Origin: Candidatus Stackebrandtia excrementipullorum
GTDB taxonomy: Bacteria > Actinomycetota > Actinomycetes > Mycobacteriales > Micromonosporaceae
Direction: 5' to 3'
DNA: 38,697 nucleotides
Assembly (NCBI GenBank): GCA_019113825.1
Contig: DXGR01000029.1
Coordinates: 1 to 38,697, forward strand
Below are positions 15,935 to 23,367 of the stretch, piece after piece. The translations under genes and the position numbers were made by a program. Positions within the stretch are counted from its first letter, which is position 1. Each line of letters starts with the position of its first letter. Below the pieces are notes generated by a model, which worked only from the letters and a program-made list of their open reading frames with translations, searched no databases and was not told the origin of the DNA.

Positions 15935-16570
15935 GGCAAGGCAGTATGCCAGAGGTTCTACGCAATGTCGAAGGAGCATGCCGCCGCCCGGGCCGGGCAT
16001 TGCCGAGCGGGGCCACGGTCGCTTTCCCCCAACCAAACCCCGAAATCATCCAACGACCCCGACGCGCCCTTTTCAGGCTCCGGTCGTGGTGAGAAGTCAC
16101 TTGAAGAGCAGGGATCACCAGGCGGATAACGTTTCCCTTACCGCTCTCGGCGACGCCGCCGGACCCACTCGAACGCGCGCAACAGATCGGCGAGCTTGAA
16201 GATCGCCTTTTACTCCTACTTTCCTTCCCCTATACCGCATCCCGAGGAACAACGCATGCCTCGTCATCGTGGTCCACACGGACGGCCATACACGACGGAC
16301 TTTCCGCCGACGATAACGCCGACCGACCAAAACTTTCGCACTTTCGGTGCACCCCAATGCTTACCGGCAGTCGCTAGGATCTCGCCACGAGCTCGTCGAC
16401 ATACGTCGTCCATCGAGAGCCGGATCGCCGACCATGGCAGCGGCCGCGCCCCCGATCGTTCGTGTTTCGCGGGACTCGACGCATTCCACGCGTACGGCTG
16501 GGCTGGTACCACCCTTTGGCCGCGACCGGTGAATGCACCTTCGAAAACATGCCCGAAGAAAGGTATCGAC
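15935..16570. other. 636-bp stretch without a supported gene
   Basis: Short frames exist on both strands, but none has a ribosome binding site together with a plausible protein composition; their translations are Arg/Pro-rich as expected from GC-rich noncoding DNA. The part next to 16571 must hold the promoter of the cysteine-rich peptide gene. The region 16190-16340 is less GC-rich than its surroundings. I see no clear repeat or RNA gene. Confidence 0.5.
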
Positions 16571-16732
16571 ATGAAGTTCGTACATCGCATGGCCGACCGT
16601 GTCCTCGACCGCCTCGCCCCTCAGGGTGACGCATCCGCAGCCGACTGCTGGCTGGTTCCGTGGGACGAGAACTGCTACCGCCGCTGCTGCAACCCGGGTG
16701 GATGCAGCTCTCACCTGATCTGTCGCGTCTGA
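16571..16732 (+). CDS. 53-residue six-cysteine peptide, possible ribosomal peptide precursor
   Basis: ATG 16571 has AGAAAGG 7 nt upstream. The N-terminal 24 residues form a charged amphipathic helix (MKFVHRMADRVLDRLAP) followed by a small-residue stretch GDASAAD, as in a leader with a cleavage region. The remaining 28 residues hold six cysteines (C26, C35, C39, C40, C45, C51), two tryptophans, and a CNPGGCSS core. There is no hydrophobic signal peptide. I recall similar actinobacterial small proteins with an ADRxLxRLxP helix before a Cys-rich tail, but no function for them. No modifying enzyme or transporter gene lies adjacent. It could be a disulfide-rich peptide, a metal-binding peptide or a modified peptide precursor. 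A longer frame upstream (from 16196) is not supported. Confidence 0.7.
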   Translation: MKFVHRMADRVLDRLAPQGDASAADCWLVPWDENCYRRCCNPGGCSSHLICRV

Positions 16733-17093
16733 CGTACCGACGTTCGTTGCGAGCGACCGTCCGGGTGGATAAGTCATGGTGAAGAAGGTCCTGTGTGCCT
16801 GTGTTGTGCAGGCGGATCTTTGACACGGTGATACAGCGCCGCCCGAACGTCGAGCGACGTGGGCGGGGGCGACTTCCCGGGAAGTCGCCCCCGCTCTCCG
16901 GTCGCCCACCGCCGAGGCCATACCCACTCGACGGTGGCACGTGAAGCGCGTTGTGTCGAGTCACGACGGAGCGGGCCGGTGCGCGAGTTCGCTCCGCAGA
17001 ATGCTCCGGAGGCATTGTGGCCGCACGTGCCGTTACCGTCTACGACCGGATGATATTTCGTACCTGTTTTGTGATACTTGTCGACTAAGACGA
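16733..17093. other. Intergenic region with palindrome, no gene
   Basis: Apart from the long palindrome at 16863-16894 I see no coding region here. The Arg-rich frames on both strands lack ribosome binding sites. The segment just before 17094 is AT-richer (17050-17090) and probably holds the promoter of the next gene. Confidence 0.5.
16863..16894. terminator. Perfect 32-bp palindrome, likely terminator of the peptide gene
   Basis: The 16-bp arms 16863-16878 and 16879-16894 (GCGGGGGCGACTTCCC and its complement) match perfectly with no spacer. It lies 131 bp after the peptide stop, with no other gene end nearby. In RNA it would form a very stable stem. It is symmetrical, so the strand it serves cannot be read. 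A T-tract is absent. Confidence 0.55.
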
Positions 17094-17552
17094 ATGTCGA
17101 TGGCTACCATCTATGGCGTGAGGGGGAGCGCGCGGTCACAGTCCCACGCGCCTCGGTCGCGTCGCGGAATTTTTTCGCTGACTCTGACCGCGGCGCGGCT
17201 TTTGGTGTCCGCCTTGATGATCGGCGCACTCACACTTACCGCCATAGTGGACTATGGCGAGGTCGCCCCACCGTTGCAATTGGTCGATGAGTCCCGCGAC
17301 GGCGGCACTCATCCATCGGGGCCCCCCACACCGGCACCGTCCACACCCACACCGTCGCCGTCGGAGGGGCTCGAGACGACGCCGCCCGCCAACGACGCAC
17401 CTCCCGAGGAGGAGGAGTCCGACGGGGTCGTCGGCGCGCTGTCGTCGATTCCGGTGGCAGCGCAGGCCGGACTGTCGATCGGCGTCATCCTGCTGGCCGT
17501 CTTGGCATTGCTTCCCGGGCGGCGACCGCCGTCGAACCTACGAGCGGGATGA
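17094..17552 (+). CDS. Small Pro-rich membrane protein, unknown function
   Basis: About 152 residues from ATG 17094 (a second ATG at 17100 is an alternative). A basic N-terminus (SARSQSHAPRSRRG) precedes a first membrane segment (AARLLVSALMIGALTLTAIV, about residues 38-57). Next come a Pro/Ser/Thr-rich and acidic stretch (PPTPAPSTPTPSPSEG, PPEEEESDG) and a second membrane segment (AGLSIGVILLAVLALL, about 124-139) with a basic end. This gives a two-pass protein with the Pro-rich loop most likely outside the cell. No family is recognised and no clear Shine-Dalgarno is present, so the start is uncertain. Confidence 0.6.
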   Translation: MSMATIYGVRGSARSQSHAPRSRRGIFSLTLTAARLLVSALMIGALTLTAIVDYGEVAPPLQLVDESRDGGTHPSGPPTPAPSTPTPSPSEGLETTPPANDAPPEEEESDGVVGALSSIPVAAQAGLSIGVILLAVLALLPGRRPPSNLRAG

Positions 17553-17562
17553 CAGCACGAAA

Positions 17563-17590
17563 CCGGGCGGCGTCCTCGAACACCGCCCGG
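17563..17590. terminator. Bidirectional terminator between convergent genes
   Basis: CCGGGCGG at 17563-17570 pairs with CCGCCCGG at 17583-17590 around a 12-nt loop that can add partial pairs. It sits 10 bp after the plus-strand gene ending at 17552 and 15 bp after the end of the minus-strand DUF2470 gene, as expected for a shared terminator. Confidence 0.7.
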
Positions 17591-17605
17591 CAAGCATCGT
17601 TACAG

Positions 17606-17902
17606 CTAGCGAGTGTCCGGCAAACCCAGCTTCTCACGTGAGGCATGGTAGATCCGCACAATCTCGGGCCGTACCTCGGCGCGTTCACTCAACGGCCGTT
17701 CCCACGCGATCCTCAACGGCACCTCGACCCCCTCCACGGTGACGGAGAAGTCGGCACCGGTGCCGTCGAAGTCGACCATCCGCGCCGCGGACGCTTTCGT
17801 GTGACCCCCCACGCCTTGGCACATGACCAGCGTGTCGGCTGCGTGGTCCTCGTTCATGTGTTTGGTGATCGCCGCGATCACCGAGTCGTCGAACGGATTC
17901 AC
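17606..17902 (-). CDS. DUF2470 domain protein, haem-utilisation partner
   Basis: 98 residues from GTG 17902, which overlaps the haem oxygenase stop (GTGA). It carries the family motif ITKHMNEDHAADTL near the N-terminus and the AARMVDFDGTGADF and VPLRIAWERPL segments. DUF2470 is otherwise found as the C-terminal domain of HugZ-type haem utilisation proteins and next to haem oxygenases, so a role in haem handling is likely, though a reaction has not been shown. The overlap with hmuO indicates coupled translation and matched amounts of the two products. Confidence 0.88.
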   Translation of the reverse strand: MNPFDDSVIAAITKHMNEDHAADTLVMCQGVGGHTKASAARMVDFDGTGADFSVTVEGVEVPLRIAWERPLSERAEVRPEIVRIYHASREKLGLPDTR

Positions 17903-18591
17903 ACCGACCTCCGCATCATGCCGGTCAGCTCACCCAACACGTTCGAGTTGTAGTCGTAGGCGTCGAGCACCTCGGCGATGACGCGGTCGCGCTCATCGCC
18001 GTCGAAACCCGCCGCGTCGAGTTGCGCCCGGTAGCCGTCTTTGAACTCCGCCGGTTTCGGAATCTCGTCGAACACGTAGAAGCTGACGCCCGGGCCGTCG
18101 TTGAAACCGTAGGTGTTGTTGATGGCTGCGCGGAACGCCTGACCACCGGAGAGGTCCCCCAGGTAGCGGGTGTAATGGTGTGCGATGAAGCCGCCCGGCC
18201 AGTCGAAGCAGATCTCCTGTAGGCGGTTCAGGTATGTCCGGGTTGAGGCGATGGGGGCGATCTCTTCGCGCCAGTTCGGACCGATCAACAGGGACAGGTC
18301 GGCGTCGAAGGCCTGGGCCCGCGACAATTCGGGGTAGCAGAATCGTCCGGCGACGGGGTGATCACGCCAGTGTTCGGTGGCCTCGTCCAATAGACGGTAG
18401 ACAAAGTACTGCTGAGAGTGCAGTGCGGTGTAGTCGTCAAGGTGCAGTTCACCGTCCAGCAACGCCCCCAGTATGGACGGGCCTTCGGGCTCGGGCTCGG
18501 TCTTCTTGGTCGCGTCGATGCCTTCGTGACGCGCCCAGGTCGCCTTGCGCAACGCGACGGAGAAGGGCGTGGGAGGTGCTTCGGTAGTCAT
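17899..18591 (-). CDS. hmuO: Haem oxygenase
   Basis: 230 residues from ATG 18591, with AGGAG 6 nt upstream. It opens the haem ring to biliverdin, carbon monoxide and ferrous iron, releasing iron from imported haem in the cytosol. The proximal haem ligand is H22 in ATWARHEG. The distal helix shows YLGDLSGGQ with the glycines that let oxygen bind, and AHHYTRYLGDLSGG is the classic family segment. Length matches Corynebacterium diphtheriae HmuO. An IdeR-type box lies 58 bp upstream (18649-18667), so expression is expected only when iron is scarce. Confidence 0.96.
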   Translation of the reverse strand: MTTEAPPTPFSVALRKATWARHEGIDATKKTEPEPEGPSILGALLDGELHLDDYTALHSQQYFVYRLLDEATEHWRDHPVAGRFCYPELSRAQAFDADLSLLIGPNWREEIAPIASTRTYLNRLQEICFDWPGGFIAHHYTRYLGDLSGGQAFRAAINNTYGFNDGPGVSFYVFDEIPKPAEFKDGYRAQLDAAGFDGDERDRVIAEVLDAYDYNSNVLGELTGMMRRSV

Positions 18592-18648
18592 GAGGTGCTC
18601 CTGACCGTTGGGGGCACGCGGAGCCGCACGACCCCGCTCAACGTTGAA

Positions 18649-18667
18649 TGAGGTTAGCCTAACTTAA
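18649..18667. promoter_or_regulatory. DtxR/IdeR iron box upstream of hmuO
   Basis: The 19-bp sequence TGAGGTTAGCCTAACTTAA closely matches the consensus TTAGGTTAGCCTAACCTAA. It controls hmuO and the DUF2470 gene on the minus strand. The box overlaps the last three codons and the stop codon of hmuV: the hmuV TAA is part of the GGCTAA half. Confidence 0.93.
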
Positions 18668-19493
18668 ATCCATGGTCGCGGCGTGGCAAAACAATGAGAT
18701 CTTCGGTATGAGGATGAGGAAAAACCTCGACATCCTGTCTATACACCCGCGACAACAGGTCGGCCTCGAACACCGCCGCAGGCGCTCCGCACGCCTCCAA
18801 CCGACCGTGGTGGAGGATCGCGACACGGTCGCAATAGGCGGCGGCCAGACCAAGATCGTGCAACACGACGATGACCGCGACACCGGCGGAGGCCTTCTCT
18901 CGGCACAACCGCAGCACCAGCTCCTGGTGGCGCAGGTCCATGGCCGCCGTCGGTTCGTCCAGCATCAGGATGTCGGTGTCCTGGGCCAACACCCGCGCCA
19001 ACGCTACTCGGGCTCGTTCGCCACCCGACAGCGCCTGGAACGAACGGGGCCCAAACTCCTCGACCTCGCATCGGCGCATGGCCTCGTCGATGTGCGCCTC
19101 GTCGTTCTCGTCGCGGGGTGTCCCCGACCACGGGGCTCTCCCCATCGCCACCACGTCGGCGACGACGAACGGGAACGACAATGTGGCCGCCTGGGGAAGC
19201 ACCGCCCGGCGCATGGCCAGTTCCAATGCGCTCCACGCCGACACCGACCGACCGCGGACCTCCACGGAGCCCTTCGACGGGACGGCGTCCCCGGACAACG
19301 CGGACAACAACGTGGACTTTCCAGCCCCGTTGGGACCTACCAATGCGAGGACCTCACCGGCTCTGGCGTCGACGTGCACGTCGTCGACGACCGTTTTCCC
19401 GCTCAGCTCGACCGTCACGCCGAACGCCTCCAAAAGCACGTCACCGTGGACGACGGGCTCCGGCAAACGCCGACGTTTGGACCAACCGATCAT
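18654..19493 (-). CDS. hmuV: Haem ABC transporter ATP-binding protein
   Basis: 279 residues from ATG 19493, which overlaps the permease stop (ATGA) and has GGAGG 6 nt upstream; a TTG at 19499 in frame is less likely. Walker A is GPNGAGKST, the signature LSGGERARV, Walker B ILMLDEPTAAMDL, and the switch histidine lies in VVLHDLGLA. It belongs to the FepC/HmuV class and powers haem import by HmuT-HmuU. Its 3' end is embedded in the iron box of the next transcription unit. Confidence 0.95.
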   Translation of the reverse strand: MIGWSKRRRLPEPVVHGDVLLEAFGVTVELSGKTVVDDVHVDARAGEVLALVGPNGAGKSTLLSALSGDAVPSKGSVEVRGRSVSAWSALELAMRRAVLPQAATLSFPFVVADVVAMGRAPWSGTPRDENDEAHIDEAMRRCEVEEFGPRSFQALSGGERARVALARVLAQDTDILMLDEPTAAMDLRHQELVLRLCREKASAGVAVIVVLHDLGLAAAYCDRVAILHHGRLEACGAPAAVFEADLLSRVYRQDVEVFPHPHTEDLIVLPRRDHGFKLG

Positions 19494-20584
19494 GCCCAAC
19501 CTCCCTGCTTACGTCGAGTGCGCCGCAACAACCAGAAGAAGAACGGACTTCCCACCAGCGCGGTCAACACTCCCAGGGGTAGTTCCGCCGGCGCCGCGAT
19601 CGTGCGAGCGGTGAAGTCGGCTGCGGTGAGTATCAGCGCGCCGCCCAAAGCGCTGCCGGGCACCAGAAAACGGTGCCCCGGACCTGCGGCCATACGCAGG
19701 AGGTGTGGGATGACCAGGCCGATGAAACCGATGATGCCGGAGACGGCGACCGCCGCCGCAGTCAACACCGCGACCACCAGGATCAGCACGACGCGCATAC
19801 GCTCGACGTCAACGCCGAGATGGCGGGCGGGCCGCTCCCCCAACGACAACAGGTCGAGGCGACGCGCATACATCGGCGCAATGATCAGACCCGCCAGAGC
19901 GAACGGCAGGACTGCCATCACCTTTTGCCAGCTCGCCTGAGCCAGCGAGCCCATCTGCCAGAACGTGATTGCGGTGAGCTCACTGTTGTCGGCCACGAAG
20001 ATGAACAACCCGATGGCGGCGCCACCGAAGGCGTTGACGGCGATACCGGTGAGGATCAACGTGATTACCTCGGTTCGTCCGCCCTGTCGCGAAAGACTGT
20101 AGACGACCAACACGGTGATCAGTCCACTGATGAACGCGAACACGGTCACGGTCCAGTTGCCGAACAGGTTCACGCCGAGGGCTATGGCGCACACGGCACC
20201 CACGGCGGCGCCCGAGGAGATGCCGATGACGCCGGGTTCGGCCAACGGGTTGCCGAAGACGCCCTGCATCACGGCGCCCGCACATCCCAGGCACGCCCCC
20301 ACGACTATCGCCAACACCACGCGTGGGAACCGGATGTCCCACAGGACGCTCTCGGGCACCCGTTCAAGCGCGTGGCCACCGACACCAAGACGGTTCAGAA
20401 AGGACGCGACGATGTCTCCCATCGGGATCCCGTACGCGCCGTGGCCTGCGGAGATCATGCCGATGACGGCCAGACCGACGAACATGACGACGGTCAACAA
20501 CGCCGCTCGTCCCATACGGACACGCGGTGGTTCCGACGCCGACGGTGTACTGCGCGGGCGGCGGGCGGGTGCGGTGACGGTCAT
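19490..20584 (-). CDS. hmuU: Haem ABC transporter permease (FecCD family)
   Basis: 364 residues from ATG 20584, overlapping the hmuT stop by 4 bp. About ten membrane segments follow a basic cytoplasmic N-terminus. Family motifs include LWDIRFPRVVLAIVVGACLGCAGAVMQGVFGNPLAEPGVIGISSGA and, near the C-terminus, the coupling helix region GIIGFIGLVIPHLLRMAAGPGH (each only part of a longer conserved stretch). It forms the homodimeric haem channel with HmuV on the inside and HmuT outside. The gene order hmuT-hmuU-hmuV is the same as in corynebacteria. Confidence 0.95.
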   Translation of the reverse strand: MTVTAPARRPRSTPSASEPPRVRMGRAALLTVVMFVGLAVIGMISAGHGAYGIPMGDIVASFLNRLGVGGHALERVPESVLWDIRFPRVVLAIVVGACLGCAGAVMQGVFGNPLAEPGVIGISSGAAVGAVCAIALGVNLFGNWTVTVFAFISGLITVLVVYSLSRQGGRTEVITLILTGIAVNAFGGAAIGLFIFVADNSELTAITFWQMGSLAQASWQKVMAVLPFALAGLIIAPMYARRLDLLSLGERPARHLGVDVERMRVVLILVVAVLTAAAVAVSGIIGFIGLVIPHLLRMAAGPGHRFLVPGSALGGALILTAADFTARTIAAPAELPLGVLTALVGSPFFFWLLRRTRRKQGGWA

Positions 20585-21585
20585 CGGTCGTCCCCGTATA
20601 TCTGTTCGACCAGGCTGGCCAGGACCTGGTCGGTTCGTGGACCGTAGTTGAGGATGATGCCGTCGTCGATCCAGGCGACGCGTCGGTCCATCCCGGCGGG
20701 TGTCTGGGCGATACCGGGAAGCTCGAGAAGCCCGTCTATCCCGCCCACGGATTCGAGCCCTTTGGTCATGACGAGTATCACGTCGGGCGCCGATGCGACC
20801 ATGGCTTCACTGGTGATGGGGGTGAAGTCGGCGTCGAAGCCGGCCTCCTTGCCCGCGTCGACGGCGCCGGCGGCCTCGATGAGTCCACTGGCACCGGATC
20901 GTTCACCGCCGATCAGATAGATCGACGCCGAACCGCGCAGGTAGAGAAACGCGACCTTCAGCGGGGGGTCGACGTCGGGAACGGACTTTTGGACCTCGGC
21001 GATGCGGTCGGCGGTACGCTCGCGCAGTTCGTCACCGGCTTCGTCGACTCCCAGCGCCGCGGCGATCTCGGCGATGCTGCGGTCGACGTCGGTCAGGTCT
21101 CCGGCCCCGGAGAACATGACCATGGGGATGCCCGCGGCACGGATCTGTTCGACGGCCTCGGCGGGGCCGGTGGTGGCCGAGGCGAGGATCACCGTGGGGT
21201 GGAGAGACAGGACGCTTTCAGCGGACACATCGTGCCCGCGTGTGACGACGGGGAGGTCTGCGGCCTGTTCGAATGTTGCCGTTATGTCGCGTCCGACGAC
21301 GTTGTCGCCCAGGCCGAGGGTGAAGACCACTTCGGCGATGGAACCGCTCAACGGGATGATGCGGTCCACATCGGTGATGTCGATCATCTGCCCGTCGGCG
21401 GATTCGACGGTCACCGGCAATTGTGGTGTCGGCGTGTCCGGCAATGGTTCGATGACGTCGGGAACGGATTCGGCGGCCGCAGCAGAGGTGTCCTCTGTGG
21501 CCGTGGATCCGCACGCAGCCACGGGCAGTAGCGCGACCGTGGTCAACGCGGCCGCCAACAGCCGAGAACGAAGGGACATGTTCAT
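20581..21585 (-). CDS. hmuT: Haem-binding lipoprotein of ABC transporter
   Basis: 334 residues from ATG 21585 (ATG 21579 is also possible). A lipoprotein signal peptide ends in LLPVAAC, with C25 as lipidation site. The mature protein is a two-lobed class III binding protein with DVDRIIPLSGSIAEVVFTLG and VVGRDITATFE near the start. VTRGHDVSAESVLSLHP and SIYLIGGERSGA hold a histidine and a tyrosine at the places where C. diphtheriae HmuT ligates haem; this is by analogy. It receives haem from the surface HtaA proteins and passes it to HmuU. An iron box lies about 95 bp upstream. Confidence 0.94.
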   Translation of the reverse strand: MNMSLRSRLLAAALTTVALLPVAACGSTATEDTSAAAAESVPDVIEPLPDTPTPQLPVTVESADGQMIDITDVDRIIPLSGSIAEVVFTLGLGDNVVGRDITATFEQAADLPVVTRGHDVSAESVLSLHPTVILASATTGPAEAVEQIRAAGIPMVMFSGAGDLTDVDRSIAEIAAALGVDEAGDELRERTADRIAEVQKSVPDVDPPLKVAFLYLRGSASIYLIGGERSGASGLIEAAGAVDAGKEAGFDADFTPITSEAMVASAPDVILVMTKGLESVGGIDGLLELPGIAQTPAGMDRRVAWIDDGIILNYGPRTDQVLASLVEQIYGDDR

Positions 21586-21680
21586 CTGCCAATCAGGGTG
21601 GGTGAATGCAGTCGTGTCGTCGTTTCATCGGCCGAGCGGGCGGTTGGACCACCGTTTCGTACGACCCACACCATAATCAC

Positions 21681-21699
21681 CTAGGTTAGCCTCACCTTA
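21681..21699. promoter_or_regulatory. DtxR/IdeR iron box of hmuTUV
   Basis: CTAGGTTAGCCTCACCTTA matches the IdeR consensus at all but a few positions. It lies 96 bp upstream of hmuT and is expected to block hmuTUV when iron is plentiful. Confidence 0.9.
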
Positions 21700-21889
21700 G
21701 AACTACCCTTTGGTCCGCTGTTCGCCGCGTCGCGCTCAGGTGACACTTCGCAATACGACCGGAGAACCTCCGCACGCGACACTCGCATGTCGAACCTTCT
21801 CCGCTTGCAACGCGTCGCCCGAACGACTGCTCACTGCGAACCGAACCCAAAGGCAACTCCTCAGGGGGTCTCCGCGGGCGCGGATTTCA

Positions 21890-21908
21890 TTAGGTTAGCC
21901 TTGCCTAA
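21890..21908. promoter_or_regulatory. DtxR/IdeR iron box of the HtaA genes
   Basis: TTAGGTTAGCCTTGCCTAA is the best match to consensus of the three boxes. It ends only 23 bp before the ATG of the first HtaA gene and just upstream of its GGAGG, so it probably covers the transcription start. Confidence 0.93.
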
Positions 21909-21931
21909 ATTGATCCTCGGAGGTACCCCCG

Positions 21932-23329
21932 ATGTCCCCGCCCCGCTGGCAACGAGCAGCCCTCGCCCTCTTGATGTCCGCATTCGCCATCGCCCTGTGG
22001 CCAGGCACCGCCCAGGCCGCAGACACCGTCTCCGGCGGACGCCTCGACTGGGGATTGAAGAGCTCGTTCAGCACCTACATCACCGGCCCGGTCGCCAACG
22101 GAACCATCACCGTGGGAGGCGGTGCCGGCACGGTCGGCGCCAGCCAGTACCGGTTTCACTCCGCCACCGGCGAATACGACGCCTCCTCAGGCGACTACAC
22201 CGCTTCCTACAGTGGAAACGTTCGTTTCGTCGGGCACCTACAGGACGACGGATCCTACGAACTGGACCTGACGCTGGCCAATCCGTCGGTGAGCATCTCC
22301 AACGGCGCCGGCACCCTCTACGCCGACGTCAACGCTCACGGAACCGTCTACAACCAGGTGGCGTTCGGGATCCTCGAACTCGGCGGCCTGGACACCTCCG
22401 GCGCCTCCGGGTCGGTTGCCGTCTCCAACATCCCGGTCACGTTGACCGCCGAAGGCGCCGAGGCGTTCAACGGCTTTTACCACGCCGGGCAGGCCCTCGA
22501 CCCCGTGTCGTTGACCGGTGATCTGTCGGCGGCCGCAGAACCGTCCGAAACGCCCTCCAAAGACGACTCCGAGTCCGATGAGGAGTTCAATAACGCCGCC
22601 TTCGACTGGGGCGTACGCCGCACCTTCCGCGAGTTCGTCGCCGGCGACATCGCCCAGGGCCAATGGCAGGTCAGCGACGGCGCGCAGGACGGCGGCGCGG
22701 TGTTCCGGTTCGTCGAAGGCGAGGGAGAACTCACCGACGACACACTGGAGGCCGCGTTCAGCGGAACCCTCACGTTCACCGGAAACGACCTCGACCTGAC
22801 GATATCCGACCCCACCGTCACCGTCGACGACGGCGAAGGCGTCATCACGGCGACCGTGAGCGACGCCGACGAAACCACGAAAAACGTCGAACTGGTCACC
22901 TTCGAAGCCGACAACCTCGAACCCGAAGACGGGCTCCTGTGGCTGTCGGAGGTACCGGCCGTGCTCACCGAGGACGGTTCACAGGCGCTGGCGGGCTTCT
23001 ACCCCGCAGGCACCGACATGGACCCGATCAGTGTCGCCGTGCCGGTCGAAAAAGGTGTCGAGCTGCCACCCCTGCCCGACATCGGTGAAGACCCCGTCGA
23101 TTCCGTGGCACCCGACCCGGTCGCCGACGACGCAGCCGAGGACACCTCGTCGCCGCTGGTGTGGATCATTCTCGGAATCGTCGTCGCGGCAGCTGCCGCA
23201 GGCCTCGTGGTGTGGCTGTTGCGACGCCGAGGAAAGACGAGCACGACCACACCCGACACCGACGAAACGGACGTACAGCCCGACGACGCGGGCCCCACGG
23301 TCGACAAGACCGCCGAGCCCACCACATGA
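21932..23329 (+). CDS. HtaA-domain haem-binding surface protein, membrane-anchored, two domains
   Basis: 465 residues from ATG 21932 with GGAGG upstream. A signal peptide is cleaved near residue 29 (GTAQA-A). HtaA domain 1 (about 34-195) has all three haem-site residues known from C. diphtheriae HtaA: Y49 (STYITGP), H102 (RFVGH) and Y183 (NGFYHAG). Domain 2 (about 222-370) has F235 and N285 at the first two places and keeps only Y357, so it probably binds haem weakly or not at all. A Pro/Asp-rich linker leads to a single membrane segment (PLVWIILGIVVAAAAAG, about 409-430), an LRRRGK stop-transfer and a 35-residue cytoplasmic tail. It would take up haem at the cell surface and pass it to HmuT. 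Confidence 0.93.
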   Translation: MSPPRWQRAALALLMSAFAIALWPGTAQAADTVSGGRLDWGLKSSFSTYITGPVANGTITVGGGAGTVGASQYRFHSATGEYDASSGDYTASYSGNVRFVGHLQDDGSYELDLTLANPSVSISNGAGTLYADVNAHGTVYNQVAFGILELGGLDTSGASGSVAVSNIPVTLTAEGAEAFNGFYHAGQALDPVSLTGDLSAAAEPSETPSKDDSESDEEFNNAAFDWGVRRTFREFVAGDIAQGQWQVSDGAQDGGAVFRFVEGEGELTDDTLEAAFSGTLTFTGNDLDLTISDPTVTVDDGEGVITATVSDADETTKNVELVTFEADNLEPEDGLLWLSEVPAVLTEDGSQALAGFYPAGTDMDPISVAVPVEKGVELPPLPDIGEDPVDSVAPDPVADDAAEDTSSPLVWIILGIVVAAAAAGLVVWLLRRRGKTSTTTPDTDETDVQPDDAGPTVDKTAEPTT

Positions 23330-23367
23330 CCGGCATTCACCCCGCACATTCACAGAACAGGAGAACC

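Larger units (their letters stand above)
21586..21931. other. Divergent control region hmuT / htaA with two iron boxes
   Basis: 346 bp with no supported gene. It holds the two IdeR-type boxes listed separately, one near each gene, so the two divergent units have separate iron-controlled promoters. The central part (21700-21880) shows nothing else I can name. Confidence 0.6.

Noticed and set aside
16115-16357. 80-residue minus-strand frame in the gap before the Cys-rich peptide
   Set aside because: Very Arg-rich, no ribosome binding site, no recognisable domain.
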